From contig NZ_CP113519.1 of assembly GCF_026723825.1 (NCBI RefSeq), positions 1,922,001 to 1,986,000 on the forward strand: 64,000 bases of DNA, in the 5' to 3' direction. The notes under the pieces were generated by a model. That model was not told the DNA's origin. It saw only the letters and a program-made list of their open reading frames with translations, and made no database searches. A program made the translations under genes and the position numbers. The DNA comes from Pseudomonas sp. GOM7. GTDB lineage: Bacteria; Pseudomonadota; Gammaproteobacteria; Pseudomonadales; Pseudomonadaceae. Shown here one piece after another: positions 1-8,475 of this stretch. Position 1 is the stretch's first letter; each line of letters opens with the position of its first letter.

Positions 1-139
1 GCAACAGCAGGGCGGCATCCTCGTCGCTCAGCTCCAGGGCCTGGCAGACGGGCTGCGCGGCGAACCAGAAGCGACCATCGGCCGCGCGCTGCACGGTGAA
101 ACGGATGTCTTCAAAAACCGGGTGGATTGGACTGGTCAT
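1..139 (-). CDS. Partial BRO-N-like (phage antirepressor-type) protein
   Basis: Only the first 46 codons lie in the window; the rest runs off the left edge. The visible N-terminus begins MTSPIHPVFEDIRFTVQR, continues with a WFAAQPVCQALEL segment and then SDEDAALLL. A short beta strand followed by W-F-x-A-x-x-V-C-x-A-L is the usual start of BRO-N domains, which occur in phage antirepressors and in small chromosomal DNA-binding proteins. A purine-rich GGGAGGGC lies just before the ATG. It is divergent from the HTH gene at 403, and a BRO-N plus HTH pair is reminiscent of a phage switch remnant. The assignment rests on a short stretch and is tentative. Confidence 0.5.
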   Translation of the reverse strand, partial: MTSPIHPVFEDIRFTVQRAADGRFWFAAQPVCQALELSDEDAALLL

Positions 140-150
140 GGCGCCCTCCC

Positions 151-296
151 TAGCAGGCTGTTGAAAAACTACCTACGTTGCCATTGCTGCGTTAAAAACA
201 GCCTCAAAATACTCATTTACAACACGTAAACTGCGCTTTTTCGGCTGTTTTTGCCTTGCACTGGCTGCCTCGCCTACGTTTTTCAACGGCCTGCTA
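151..296. repeat. Inverted-repeat element, copy 1
   Basis: The left end reads AGCAGGCTGTTGAAAAACT and the right end reads TTTTTCAACGGCCTGCTA, so the two ends are near-perfect inverted repeats around about 100 bp of interior. A shorter copy of the same element is at 63578-63672. No open reading frame is inside. It behaves like a non-autonomous, MITE-like or terminator-like intergenic repeat. Confidence 0.8.
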
Positions 297-402
297 GTGC
301 GTGGTACAACAGCCTGTCGAATGGCGATGAAACCATGAATTTCATTTAAAATACAACTGACTGTTCAATCAAGCATGGAAGCGGAATTTAACGTCCGCCT
401 CC

Positions 403-825
403 ATGACCGAGAAAATCGAATTCGCCCAACGCCTGCGCAGTGCCATGCTCGCGGCCGGCTATCCTGATCGCCCAGCCGTGCTCGAACGTGAGTTCAACTC
501 ACGCTATTGGGGGCGCTCCGTGACCTTTCAGGCTGTGTCGCGCTGGTTGCGTGGCGAGGCCATTCCCTCTCAGGAGAAGTTGCAGGTGCTGGCCGAGTGG
601 CTGCGCATCGAGCCGCAGGTGCTGCGCTTTGGTGAGCAGGCCGCGCTTGCCGTGCGCGAGCAGCGCGGCCGCTGGGAGGATCCCAAGCACTATCAGGAGC
701 GTGAGGTCATCGAGGCCTTTCTGGCGCTGCCGCCCGTGCAGCGCAAGGTGGCGCGCGAGGTGGTGATGGCCTTGGCCGTGGCGGCCAAGGTCGATAGCGG
801 GAAGAAGCCTGGCGGCAAGGGCTGA
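403..825 (+). CDS. Small helix-turn-helix transcriptional regulator
   Basis: This 140-residue protein has an N-terminal segment resembling an XRE/Cro-type DNA-binding domain. The stretch around residues 45-70 (TFQAVSRWLRGEAIPS followed by KLQVLAEWL) matches the recognition helix and following helix of such domains, in which a candidate helix is tied to a W-L-x-G-x-x-x-P turn. The C-terminus is helical and ends in a lysine/glycine-rich tail. The start at 403 lacks a good Shine-Dalgarno sequence. The AT-rich stretch at 334-352, with a palindromic ATGAATTTCAT and a TAAAAT hexamer, may be its promoter or operator. It may regulate itself or the divergent BRO-N-like gene; the target is unknown. Confidence 0.75.
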   Translation: MTEKIEFAQRLRSAMLAAGYPDRPAVLEREFNSRYWGRSVTFQAVSRWLRGEAIPSQEKLQVLAEWLRIEPQVLRFGEQAALAVREQRGRWEDPKHYQEREVIEAFLALPPVQRKVAREVVMALAVAAKVDSGKKPGGKG

Positions 826-846
826 GCGTTCCTCAAACCTGTGTAG

Positions 847-930
847 GCGCGAATGTGTTCGCGATCATGGCCGGGCACCGGGCCAAAGCCTGTCGCGAAT
901 AAAGGCTAGGCGTCCCCTTCGCTCCTACAG
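847..930. repeat. REP-like intergenic repeat (TCGCGAATAAA family), copy 1
   Basis: This copy contains GTTCGCGATCATGGCCGGGC, then TGTCGCGAATAAAGGCTAGG and CTTCGCTCCTACAG. Related copies lie at 5931-5985 and 6853-6935. Such elements are common between pseudomonad genes. Here it fills the gap between the HTH gene and the convergent HDOD gene, and its GGCTAGGC (904-911) pairs with GCCTAGCC (940-947) just behind the HDOD stop codon, possibly acting as a terminator. Confidence 0.7.
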
Positions 931-947
931 TGGCAAAAAGCCTAGCC

Positions 948-1769
948 TCAGCCCAGCAGTTCGGCGAAGGCCTTGTCCGCTTCCAGCACGGCGGGCAGGG
1001 CGGCGAACAGGGCGGCGAGATCGACTTCCTCGAACAGCGGGCCTTCCAGGCTCTTCTGGGCTTTTTCGCCGAGGCCATCGGCTTCCAGCGCTTCGCCGAC
1101 CGCCACGGCCTGGGCTACCAGGCGTGCATAGCGGCCATCGTCCGGTGCGGCGTTGGGGCGGGCCTGGTAGGCGATGGCGTTCTGGATCAGTTTGGGCAGT
1201 TGCCAGCGGCGCGCCAGTTCGGCGCCTACTTCGGGGTAGCCGAAGCCCAGTTGCAGGGTTTCCTCTGCGGCATGGGCGGCAGCTTCACGCTGCGGCTGGC
1301 GGTTGAGCTTGCGGGCGAAGTCCGGTGCGCCGGCCTGGATCAGTAATTCACCGATGTTGTACATCATGCCGCAGGTGAAGGCAGCGTCGGCATCGAGCTT
1401 GAGTTGCTTGGCCAGGGTGCGGGCGATGCTCGCCACGCGGAAGCTGTGGATCCAGAAGCTCTTGAGATCGAAGCCGGTGTCCACCTTGAAGGCGCCGGTG
1501 ACCGCCGAGGCCATCACCAGGGTGCGCAGGGTGTTGAAGCCCAGGCGCATGGCGGCATCCTCGACGCTGGTAGCCTCGCGCGCACCGCGAAAGCGCGCCG
1601 AGTTGGCCAGGCGCAGCACCTTGGCGGCGATCACCGGGTCGCGCTCGATGTTGCGTGCCACGCTTTCCAGGCTGGAGGTGGGGTTGTCGAATTGCTGGAT
1701 CAGCTCCTGCGCAACCTTGGGAATGCTGGGCAGGCTGTGCAGTTCGGCAAACAGGCTTTCGATGTTCAT
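948..1769 (-). CDS. HDOD-domain signalling protein
   Basis: This 273-residue protein is essentially one HDOD domain, a degenerate relative of HD phosphohydrolases without the catalytic metal-binding His-Asp pair. The N-terminal LPSIPKVAQELIQQFDNP and the following IERDPVIAAKVLRLANSA are the hallmark first helices of the family, followed by AAMRLGFNTLRTLVMASAV and a central MYNIGELLIQ segment. HDOD proteins act in pseudomonad signalling, often in chemotaxis, twitching or c-di-GMP contexts, as scaffolds rather than enzymes. No receiver or GGDEF domain is fused. It is single-gene, convergent with the HTH gene, and starts at the ATG at 1769. The partner is unknown. Confidence 0.9.
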   Translation of the reverse strand: MNIESLFAELHSLPSIPKVAQELIQQFDNPTSSLESVARNIERDPVIAAKVLRLANSARFRGAREATSVEDAAMRLGFNTLRTLVMASAVTGAFKVDTGFDLKSFWIHSFRVASIARTLAKQLKLDADAAFTCGMMYNIGELLIQAGAPDFARKLNRQPQREAAAHAAEETLQLGFGYPEVGAELARRWQLPKLIQNAIAYQARPNAAPDDGRYARLVAQAVAVGEALEADGLGEKAQKSLEGPLFEEVDLAALFAALPAVLEADKAFAELLG

Positions 1770-1945
1770 GAATGACTCCGCTCCGACGCGCTGTGGACAA
1801 TGACTTGAGCATAGTCAGGCCATACACGCATGCCAGTCTCGAGGCGTCGTTCAGAGGGAGAGAAGGTTGTCGATCAGGTGGGGGAGGTGGCAGTCCGCTG
1901 CCGTCCAGCGGGGCCGGGGCGATAGCCTCGGCGCCCGCCAGGGAG

Positions 1946-2293
1946 TCAGGCGAAGACGAAGTACTTGCGCACCGTTTCCACCACTTCCCAGGTGCCTTTC
2001 ATGCCCGGTTCGACCACGAAGATGTCGCCGGCCTTGAGGTGGATCGGCTCCATGCCGTCCGGGGTGATGATGCAGTAGCCTTCCTGGAAGTGGCAGTACT
2101 CCCACTTCACGTACTCGACGCGCCACTTGCCGGGGGTGCAGATCCAGGTGCCCATGATCTTGCTGCCGTCATCGGAGGTGTAGGCGTTGAGGTTGACGGT
2201 GTGCGGGTCACCTTCGATGCGCTCCCATTTGCAGGCATCGACGACGGGCATCGGCTGGGTGTCGCGCAGGACGGTGATCGGTTTGTTGGCCAT
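1946..2293 (-). CDS. Cupin_3-type cupin protein
   Basis: This 115-residue single-domain cupin starts at MANKPITV (ATG at 2293), which has a GGGAG just upstream; a longer in-frame start at 2347 lacks a ribosome site. The second half shows the Cupin_3 (EutQ/ureidoglycine-type) pattern: a tryptophan-rich strand (WICTPGKWRVEY), then EYCHFQEGYCIITPDG, KAGDIFVVEPGMKGTWEVVE and a terminal RKYFVFA. These small cupins are often orphan proteins of unknown substrate. It lies alone between the HDOD and LysR genes, so context gives no role. Confidence 0.85.
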   Translation of the reverse strand: MANKPITVLRDTQPMPVVDACKWERIEGDPHTVNLNAYTSDDGSKIMGTWICTPGKWRVEYVKWEYCHFQEGYCIITPDGMEPIHLKAGDIFVVEPGMKGTWEVVETVRKYFVFA

Positions 2294-2403
2294 GTCTGGC
2301 TCCCGGTGCGAATGAAAAAGGGCCTTCACCATAGGCTGCGTGGGCACGGGGAAATTGTCTGGGCTCGACCTCTGCCTAGCCGTTTGCGCTGTGCTCTCGC
2401 CTG

Positions 2404-3369
2404 TCAGCTTGCTCCGCTACGTGGTTTGAGCTCGGCGGGCAGGTGTTGCTGCAGATAGTCCATGAACAGGCGCACCTTGGGCGTCAGCTCGTAGCGGTCG
2501 CGCACGCACAGGTAGTAATCCAATGGGGCACTGGTTGCCCGGCCATGCGTGGGGGTGGACGAGGAGAACAGCTCCAGCAGTTCGCCGCGGGCCAGGTAGG
2601 GATCGGCGACGAAGGACGCCAGCCGGGTGATGCCGCCGCCGGCCGCGGCGCATTGGGCGAGGGCGTCGATGTCGTTGCTGCTCATGCTGACGCGCACCTG
2701 GGGCTCGAAGTGCACGCCTTCGCGGGCGAAGCCCCAGCGCAGGAAGCGCCCATCGTAGGGGATGCGAAACAGCAGGCAGTCGTGATCGCGCAGTTCCTCT
2801 GGCTCGCTGGGGCGCCCGGCGCGCTGCAGATAGGACGGGGCTGCGCAGAAGCGTGTCTGCGCGGTGGCGATGCGCCGGGCCACCAGGCCGTCCTGTAGCT
2901 GCTGCTGGATATGAATGCTGAGATCCACGCCCTCCTGAATGTGGTCGACGCTGCCATCGGTGGTCAGCAGTTCGCAGCGAATGCGCGGATGGCGCGCCAT
3001 GAAACCCGGAATCAGCGGGGCCAGTACGTGGCGGCCGAAGGCGGCACTGGCTGCGATGCGCAGCAGGCCGCGCGGTTCGTCCTGCAGATCGGCGACGGCG
3101 GCGCGGGCCAGTTCCAGCTCCTGCAGCGCGCCCTGCACGCGCTCGAAGTACGACGCACCGGCATCGGTGAGCGCCAGGCGGCGCGTGGTACGAGTCAGCA
3201 GGCGCACGCCCAGACTCTGCTCCAGGCGGGCGATGTTCTGGCTCGCGGCCGCCGCGCTGATGCCCAGCAGGCGTGCACCCGCGGCGATGCTGCCGCTCTC
3301 CACGGCCTTCACGAAGCTTTCCAGACCGCGCAGGGTATCCGTGCTTTTGCTTTCCAATGGGGTGGTCAT
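2404..3369 (-). CDS. LysR-family transcriptional regulator
   Basis: This 321-residue protein starts at MTTPLESK (ATG at 3369). The N-terminal winged HTH is clear: LESFVKAVESGSIAAGARLLG, then ISAAAASQNIARLEQSLGVRLLTRTTRRLALT, which gives the LysR recognition helix and wing. An effector-binding LysR_substrate domain follows, of the subgroup that often includes regulators of small oxidoreductase or membrane genes. It is divergent from the DUF2798 gene at 3472, and a perfect inverted repeat lies in the 102-bp gap (3372-3398), so it most likely controls that gene and itself. The effector is unknown. Confidence 0.93.
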   Translation of the reverse strand: MTTPLESKSTDTLRGLESFVKAVESGSIAAGARLLGISAAAASQNIARLEQSLGVRLLTRTTRRLALTDAGASYFERVQGALQELELARAAVADLQDEPRGLLRIAASAAFGRHVLAPLIPGFMARHPRIRCELLTTDGSVDHIQEGVDLSIHIQQQLQDGLVARRIATAQTRFCAAPSYLQRAGRPSEPEELRDHDCLLFRIPYDGRFLRWGFAREGVHFEPQVRVSMSSNDIDALAQCAAAGGGITRLASFVADPYLARGELLELFSSSTPTHGRATSAPLDYYLCVRDRYELTPKVRLFMDYLQQHLPAELKPRSGAS

Positions 3370-3371
3370 TC

Positions 3372-3398
3372 GTAAGTTGAACTTGATATTCAACTTAC
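3372..3398. promoter_or_regulatory. LysR-type operator (perfect palindrome)
   Basis: GTAAGTTGAA (3372-3381) and TTCAACTTAC (3389-3398) are perfect 10-bp inverted arms around a 7-bp centre that is AT-rich. The palindrome starts 2 bp from the LysR start codon and lies 73 bp before the DUF2798 gene. This is typical of an autoregulatory LysR site. Confidence 0.75.
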
Positions 3399-3471
3399 CT
3401 GGCGGCCTCTACCGCCGCAATTGCCTTCGTCGCTAGAGTGCCAACACCCTCAACTAACCGGGAGTTTCAAC

Positions 3472-3741
3472 ATGTCAGATCTCAACCTCACGCCAGCCGC
3501 CACGCGTAGCTGGAAGTTGCCCGCCCGCGCCATGCCGGTGGCCTTCGCCTTCTTCATGTCGGGCATCATGGCCATGCTCATGTCGCTGGTGATCACCGCT
3601 GCCAACCGTGGCCTGGGCCAGGGTTACCTGCAGGCGGTGCTCGGTGCCTACAGCCTGGCGATGCCGGTGGCCTTCGTTTGCGTGATGCTGGTGCGGCCCA
3701 TCGTGATCAGGCTGGTGAGCCTGACCGTGCGTGCGCCCTGA
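3472..3741 (+). CDS. DUF2798 small membrane protein
   Basis: This 89-residue protein starts at ATG 3472, behind a GGGAG at 3460. It has two hydrophobic helices, about residues 20-42 ([20 protein letters not shown]) and 58-80 ([15 protein letters not shown]), separated by a short loop N-R-G-L-G-Q-G-Y-L. The repeated M-P-V-A-F pattern is characteristic of DUF2798 proteins, which are two-helix inner-membrane proteins of unknown function. It is divergent from the LysR gene and probably under its control. No enzymatic residues are evident. Confidence 0.85.
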   Translation: MSDLNLTPAATRSWKLPARAMPVAFAFFMSGIMAMLMSLVITAANRGLGQGYLQAVLGAYSLAMPVAFVCVMLVRPIVIRLVSLTVRAP

Positions 3742-3853
3742 GAGCGCATATCGCCTGTTGGGCTGCGGCATTCTTACGCCAAAAGAACGAGAGCATTGGC
3801 TTCACTTTGCTACTAGTCTGAGAGTAATGATCAGCCCAACGAGAGAGGCGCCC

Positions 3854-5881
3854 ATGGGTCTCTTCCAGCGTGAAAGATTCACCCAATCCTCGCAGGGGGC
3901 TGCCGTCCCCATCGGCTGCCGAGCGGCCGAACTTGCCGCCGCGCTGGCGGCGGTGCGGATACGCCCCAGCTTCATCACCGGCTATGTTTCCCCCCATCTG
4001 GATATCGAACGCATCGCACGGCAGATCACTGAACGCTTTCCCGGCGTGCCCCTGAGCCTGACCAGCAGCGCCGGCGAGCTGTGCGGTGGTGAAGGCCGTC
4101 TGTATTGCGACACCGGCGAGCAGTGGGATCGGGTGGTGCTGGCGGTGTTCGACAGCCGGGTGGTGGCCAGTGCCGAGGTGGTCAGCGTGCCGCTGGAAAG
4201 CCAGGACATCCGCGCGGGCGGGGCGCACATGCCGCTGCGCGAGCGCATCGCCAAACTGACCCGTTCTCTGCAGGCGCTGCAGGTGAAGACGCCGATCGAT
4301 GCCCGCGACACCCTGGCCTACGTGCTGTTCGACGGCCTGTCGGCCTCCGAGTCGTTCTTCATGGAGGCGCTGTACGAGTCGGGGCGCTTCCCCTGTCTGT
4401 TCGTTGGTGGCTCGGCCGGGGGCAAGGGCGACTTTCGTCAGACCTTCCTGCACGACGGCCAGCGCCGTTACGAGAACCATGCCCTGGTGGTCTTTCTCAA
4501 GAGCGCGCCCAACGTGCGCTTCGGCGTGTTCAAGAGCCAGAATTTCGAGCCCACCTCCATCAGCCTGAGCGTGCTCACCGCCTCGCTCGAGGCGCGCAGC
4601 ATCCGCCAGGTGGTCGATGCGCGCGGCAATATTCTCAGCATGGTCGCGGCCCTGTGCGCCGAGTTGCACTGCCAGCCACATGAGTTGGAGAGCAAGCTGG
4701 CCAATTATTCCTTCGCCATTCGCGTCGGCGGCGAGCTGTTCGTGCGCTCCATCGCGCGCATCGACCTGCAGCAGGAGGTGGTGCACCTGTTCTGCGACGT
4801 GTCGCCGGGCGAGGAGCTGGTATTGGTCAAGCGCACGCCATTGGTGGAGAGCACGCGGCGTGACTTCGAGCAGTTCCTGCGCGGCAAGGGTGGTACACCG
4901 CTGATCGGCCTGCTCAACGACTGCATCCTGCGCCGGCTGAACAACACGGCGGAGCTGAGGAGCATGGAAGGGGTATTCGGTCGGGTGCCGGTCATCGGCT
5001 TTTCCACCTTCGGTGAAATCCTTGGCCTGAACCTCAACCAGACGCTGACGGCGATCTTTTTCTTCCAGGTACCGCCGGGCACTGCGTTCAGCGACGACTA
5101 CATCGATCGTTTCCCCATCCATTACGGCGAGTTCAAGGCCTTCTTCCTGCGCCGGCAGGTGAAGAAACTGGCTGGGCTCAGCCAGGTGGTGGTCAGTCAG
5201 ATCGATGCGTTCAAACGCCATGACTACGGCATTTGCATCGACAGCGAGGGGCTCGACGAGCACATTCGCCCGGTGTTCGAGGGGCTCGCCGACCTGGGCC
5301 GGGTGCTGCAGGCGGCCGAGGCCCGGCAGCGCGAGATCGGTGAGCAGTTGCATCTGCATGCCCATGAGCTGCACCAGAGCATGGATGCGCTGACCGACAA
5401 CATCGCGCGCCAGGGCGAGGTCACCGGGCAGGCCGAGGGTGTGGTGCGCAGCCTGACCGAGCAGGGCGCGTCGGTGGTGCGCAGCGCGGACGAGCTGGCG
5501 AGCTCCAGCCTGCGTATCCAATCCATCGTCCAGGTCATCCAGCAGATTGCCGGGCAGACCAACCTGTTGGCGCTCAATGCCGCCATCGAGGCCGCGCGCG
5601 CCGGGGAGATGGGTCGTGGTTTCGCCGTGGTCGCCGACGAGGTGCGCAACCTGGCGCAGATCACCCACAAGAACGCCGCCGAGATCGGCTCCGACGTCGA
5701 TCAGCTATCCCAGGCCATCAGCGCGGTGTCCGGGCATATTCAGCAGCAGGTGAGCGAGGTCTCGGCGCTGGGCGGGATGATCGATTCGCTGCGTGATTCC
5801 GCGCAACTGACCAAGCAGACCTCGCTGCGTACGCGCGAGCTGGCCGATACCCTGACGGGGCTGACCGGCACTGTCGGGTGA
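3854..5881 (+). CDS. FIST-domain soluble methyl-accepting chemotaxis protein
   Basis: The best start is ATG 3854 (MGLFQRER), 5 bp behind GAGAGAGG; this gives 675 residues. The N-terminal half is a FIST sensor (FIST_N about 35-230, FIST_C about 240-390), recognisable by [10 protein letters not shown], the G-G-S-A-G-G-K segment and the later FSTFGEI. The C-terminal ~230 residues are an MCP signalling domain with the conserved hairpin tip [20 protein letters not shown] at about 570-590 and then [12 protein letters not shown]. There are no transmembrane helices, so it is a cytoplasmic receptor. FIST domains bind small ligands, and some bind haem/NO. No methyltransferase-tethering pentapeptide is visible at the C-terminus. 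It lies near a second soluble MCP at 6974 but is convergent with it and separated by a large repeat. Confidence 0.92.
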   Translation: MGLFQRERFTQSSQGAAVPIGCRAAELAAALAAVRIRPSFITGYVSPHLDIERIARQITERFPGVPLSLTSSAGELCGGEGRLYCDTGEQWDRVVLAVFDSRVVASAEVVSVPLESQDIRAGGAHMPLRERIAKLTRSLQALQVKTPIDARDTLAYVLFDGLSASESFFMEALYESGRFPCLFVGGSAGGKGDFRQTFLHDGQRRYENHALVVFLKSAPNVRFGVFKSQNFEPTSISLSVLTASLEARSIRQVVDARGNILSMVAALCAELHCQPHELESKLANYSFAIRVGGELFVRSIARIDLQQEVVHLFCDVSPGEELVLVKRTPLVESTRRDFEQFLRGKGGTPLIGLLNDCILRRLNNTAELRSMEGVFGRVPVIGFSTFGEILGLNLNQTLTAIFFFQVPPGTAFSDDYIDRFPIHYGEFKAFFLRRQVKKLAGLSQVVVSQIDAFKRHDYGICIDSEGLDEHIRPVFEGLADLGRVLQAAEARQREIGEQLHLHAHELHQSMDALTDNIARQGEVTGQAEGVVRSLTEQGASVVRSADELASSSLRIQSIVQVIQQIAGQTNLLALNAAIEAARAGEMGRGFAVVADEVRNLAQITHKNAAEIGSDVDQLSQAISAVSGHIQQQVSEVSALGGMIDSLRDSAQLTKQTSLRTRELADTLTGLTGTVG

Positions 5882-5930
5882 GGCTGTCGTTTCCATCCGT
5901 AGGAGTCCGTTTCCCGGTTCCTACGGGAGC

Positions 5931-5985
5931 GAATTCATTGGCGATCAGGGCCGGGCACTGGGCTAAACCCAATTGCGAATAAAAG
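5931..5985. repeat. REP-like intergenic repeat, copy 2
   Basis: This copy has GGCGATCAGGGCCGGGCACT then CCCAATTGCGAATAAAA, closely matching the copy at 6853-6935 and less closely the one at 847-930. A short hairpin (GTAGGAG at 5900 with CTCCTAC-type complement CCTACGGGAG at 5920-5929) precedes it and may terminate the FIST-MCP gene. Confidence 0.7.
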
Positions 5986-6015
5986 GATCATCGCATTTTC
6001 AGGGGGAATGCCTGG

Positions 6016-6817
6016 TTGACACCGGACTGGCAAGTTTGTGTGAGTGCTTGTTGCTTGTTCGGGTTCTTGTTCCGGATTGCCGCGTTTTTGTTGATGTTTC
6101 TGGTTTCGCCCTCCCGGGCGAGTCACTTTTGTAGGGCAAAAGTAACCAAAACCCTCCGCCCGGTCATCCGGCCCTCGCTACGCGAGGGTTCGCTCACTCC
6201 ATCGCCGCTCCAGAGGCCCGCCGCGGTGGGCCATCCCTGGCCCATCGCGGCTCTCGCGACATCCATGTCGCTCAACCTCTTCCACGACGACTCCGTTCGC
6301 CCTCCTGGGCGGGCTCTGCACGCGCCTGAACCCTAGGTAACCCAGAATTAGCGTGGAGTGCTTGAACATGGGTCAGCCTTAGGGCTGACCGGGATGCCGG
6401 CTGCAAGCCGGCAAGCTGAAACTACACGAATGAAAGTATTGGTTTAACTCGACGACCCAATCGCGACTTCATCGCTACTAGAACACGCCGAGCAACCTAT
6501 GGATTGCCCGTTCGTTCAGGCGCGTAAATGCCCCCTTCAGGAGGCCGAACGTAGGCATTGCGCAGGGGGCGAGTGGCATGGATGCCGCGAGATACCGATG
6601 GCGGCCCATGTACGCCGACCCCGGAGCGGTGCCGGAGTGAGGGGAGTCGAGCGCAGCGAGACCCGGATGGCGGGGGTGCGTTTCTTTTGCTTACTTTTCT
6701 TTGCGCAGTTCAAAGAAAAGTGAGTCGCCCGAGGGGGCGAAACAGGGAGTTTCTGAATACACCGAAGCGGCGTCCAGAACACATACCAGCACACAAACTT
6801 GCCAGTCCGGCGTCAAG
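6016..6817. repeat. ~800-bp imperfect palindrome of two inverted intergenic repeats
   Basis: The outer 27 bp (6016-6042) match the reverse complement of 6790-6817 with about one mismatch; the shared core is CTGGCAAGTTTGTGTG. Moving inward, GTTTCGCCCTCCCGGGCGAG with TCACTTTT on the left pairs with GTTTCGCCCCCTCGGGCGAC with TCACTTTT on the opposite strand at 6713-6742. Further in, CTCGCGACATCCATG and ACGCGCCTGAAC on the left also have counterparts on the other strand. Each arm is roughly 350-400 bp around a centre near 6420. A small reading frame at 6499-6723 is part of the repeat and not a credible gene. A fragment of the same family is at 44163-44262. Confidence 0.8.
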
Positions 6818-6852
6818 ACTGACTCTCCCGAGATTCCGCGAAGAGCTGAATT

Positions 6853-6935
6853 TATTCGCGATCAGGGGCGGGCACTGGGCCAAACCCAATCGCGAATAAA
6901 AGCTAGGCGCCCCCTTCGTTCCTGCAGGGTTTGGG
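6853..6935. repeat. REP-like intergenic repeat, copy 3
   Basis: This copy carries TTCGCGATCAGGGGCGGGCA, CCCAATCGCGAATAAAAGCT and CGCCCCCTTCGTTCCTGCAG, matching the family at 847-930 and 5931-5985. It sits just behind the 3' end of the PAS-MCP gene. Confidence 0.7.
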
Positions 6936-6973
6936 CGCATGGCCCGCAGGCGCCGTTGTTCTGCAGCATCGCC

Positions 6974-8284
6974 TCACAGCTTGGTGGCGAAACTCTCCAC
7001 GGCGGCGACCACGCGGCGTGCGCCATCCTGGATTTCCTCGATCACCTGGCCGGCCTGCTTGGACAGTTCCAGGCCCAGTTCGGCCTGGCTCTTGCCTCGG
7101 CCGATGATCTCCACGGCACGCTCGGCCAACTGCTGGTTCTGCCCGACCACCGAGGTGATCTCCACGGTGGCCGAGCTGGTGCGCGAGGCTAGCTGGCGCA
7201 CTTCGTCGGCCACCACGGCGAACCCGCGCCCCTGATCGCCAGCACGTGCCGCCTCGATGGCGGCATTGAGCGCCAGCAGGTTGGTCTGATCGGCGATGCT
7301 GCTGATGTTCTTGACGATGGAGCCGATGAGCTGCGACTGCTTGTCCAGCGCCTCGATGCCCTGTGCCGCCTCCTGCATGCGCCCGGCCAGTTCGGCCATG
7401 GCGTCGAGCATCTGCTGCACCACCGAGGCTCCGTTGCGGGCGCTGGCATCGGTGCCCTTGGAGGTATCGAAGGCGATGCCGGCGGCCTGCGCCACCGCCT
7501 CTTCGCGCTGCACCTGGTCGGTGACCACCGTGGCGAACTTGACCACCTTGTACAGGCGGTCATGGGCATCGGTGATGGGGTTGTAGGAGGCCTCCAGCCA
7601 GACGTCGCGGCCATGGCTGTCGATGCGCTTGAAGCGGTCGACGACGAACTCGCCACGGCGCAGCTTTTCCCAGAACTGTTGATAGGCCGGCGAGTTGACC
7701 TCGCTGGCATCGCAGAACATGCGGTGATGCTTGCCCTTGATCTGCTCCAGGCTGTAGCCCATGGCGTCGAGGAAGCGCTGATTGGCGGTGAGCACTTCGC
7801 CGTCGAGGTTGAACTCGATCACGGCGGTGGAGCGCTGCAGTGCCTTGATCAGGTTCTCGTGCTCACGCGATGTTTCGATGGTGCGGGTCAAATCGCTGGC
7901 ATAGAGGGAGAAGAAACGGATATTGCCGGCGCTGTTGCGCACCGGCTGCAGGATCGAGCGAAGCCAGGCTTCGCGGCCATTACCCCGTAGCAGGCGGATG
8001 ACGCCGGCCAGGTGCTCGCCGCGCTCCAGCGCCCGACGCACGCGGTGATGGAAGTCGAGATTGCGCACATGTTCGGGGATCAACTCCAGCAAGGAGTGGC
8101 CCTGCAAGCGTTCGGCCGTGTAGTGCATGTCCTTGAGAAAGTTGGCATTGGCATGCTCGATTCGCCCCTGTGGGGTGAGAATGAGCCCAAGCATTTCGCC
8201 ATCCAGGCTGGCGCGTACCTGCTCTACCGAGGACAGATTCTCGCGTAGCGCCTGTATCTCTTGCTGCAAGCGGTTGTTGAACAT
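6974..8284 (-). CDS. Soluble PAS-PAS-MCP chemoreceptor (BdlA/McpS-like)
   Basis: This 436-residue protein has no membrane helix. Two PAS domains occupy about 20-125 ([29 protein letters not shown]) and 145-255 ([52 protein letters not shown]). A short MCP domain follows, with the tip [20 protein letters not shown] and [12 protein letters not shown]. This order and size match the soluble receptors BdlA and McpS of P. aeruginosa. The motif HRMFCD and W-L-E-A-x-Y-N-P is the usual PAS form in Aer/BdlA-type sensors and can hold haem or flavin. Which of the two it corresponds to cannot be settled here. It lies convergent with the FIST-MCP gene, across the large palindrome. Confidence 0.9.
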   Translation of the reverse strand: MFNNRLQQEIQALRENLSSVEQVRASLDGEMLGLILTPQGRIEHANANFLKDMHYTAERLQGHSLLELIPEHVRNLDFHHRVRRALERGEHLAGVIRLLRGNGREAWLRSILQPVRNSAGNIRFFSLYASDLTRTIETSREHENLIKALQRSTAVIEFNLDGEVLTANQRFLDAMGYSLEQIKGKHHRMFCDASEVNSPAYQQFWEKLRRGEFVVDRFKRIDSHGRDVWLEASYNPITDAHDRLYKVVKFATVVTDQVQREEAVAQAAGIAFDTSKGTDASARNGASVVQQMLDAMAELAGRMQEAAQGIEALDKQSQLIGSIVKNISSIADQTNLLALNAAIEAARAGDQGRGFAVVADEVRQLASRTSSATVEITSVVGQNQQLAERAVEIIGRGKSQAELGLELSKQAGQVIEEIQDGARRVVAAVESFATKL

Positions 8285-8475
8285 GAGGGTGATCTCGCTG
8301 AAATGTCCCTAGCCATTGCTTCGGCCATCCGAGATCTGAGTTTAGTCACTCCTGTCTAAATTTCCGTGGGGGAGGCCAGGAAATTTGCACGATAGTACCT
8401 GCCCTGGGATTTGGCTTGCGGCAATGGGGCCTGAGCCAGCGCTGAATGCCACAGGCTCGCAGGACAGGATCGTCT

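Noticed and set aside
1..825. Prophage at the left edge
   Set aside because: Only two small genes suggest it; no structural, integrase or lysis genes are visible.
6499..6723. Small + strand reading frame in the palindrome
   Set aside because: It lies wholly within the repeated sequence, with composition and repeats that recur elsewhere, and has no domain.
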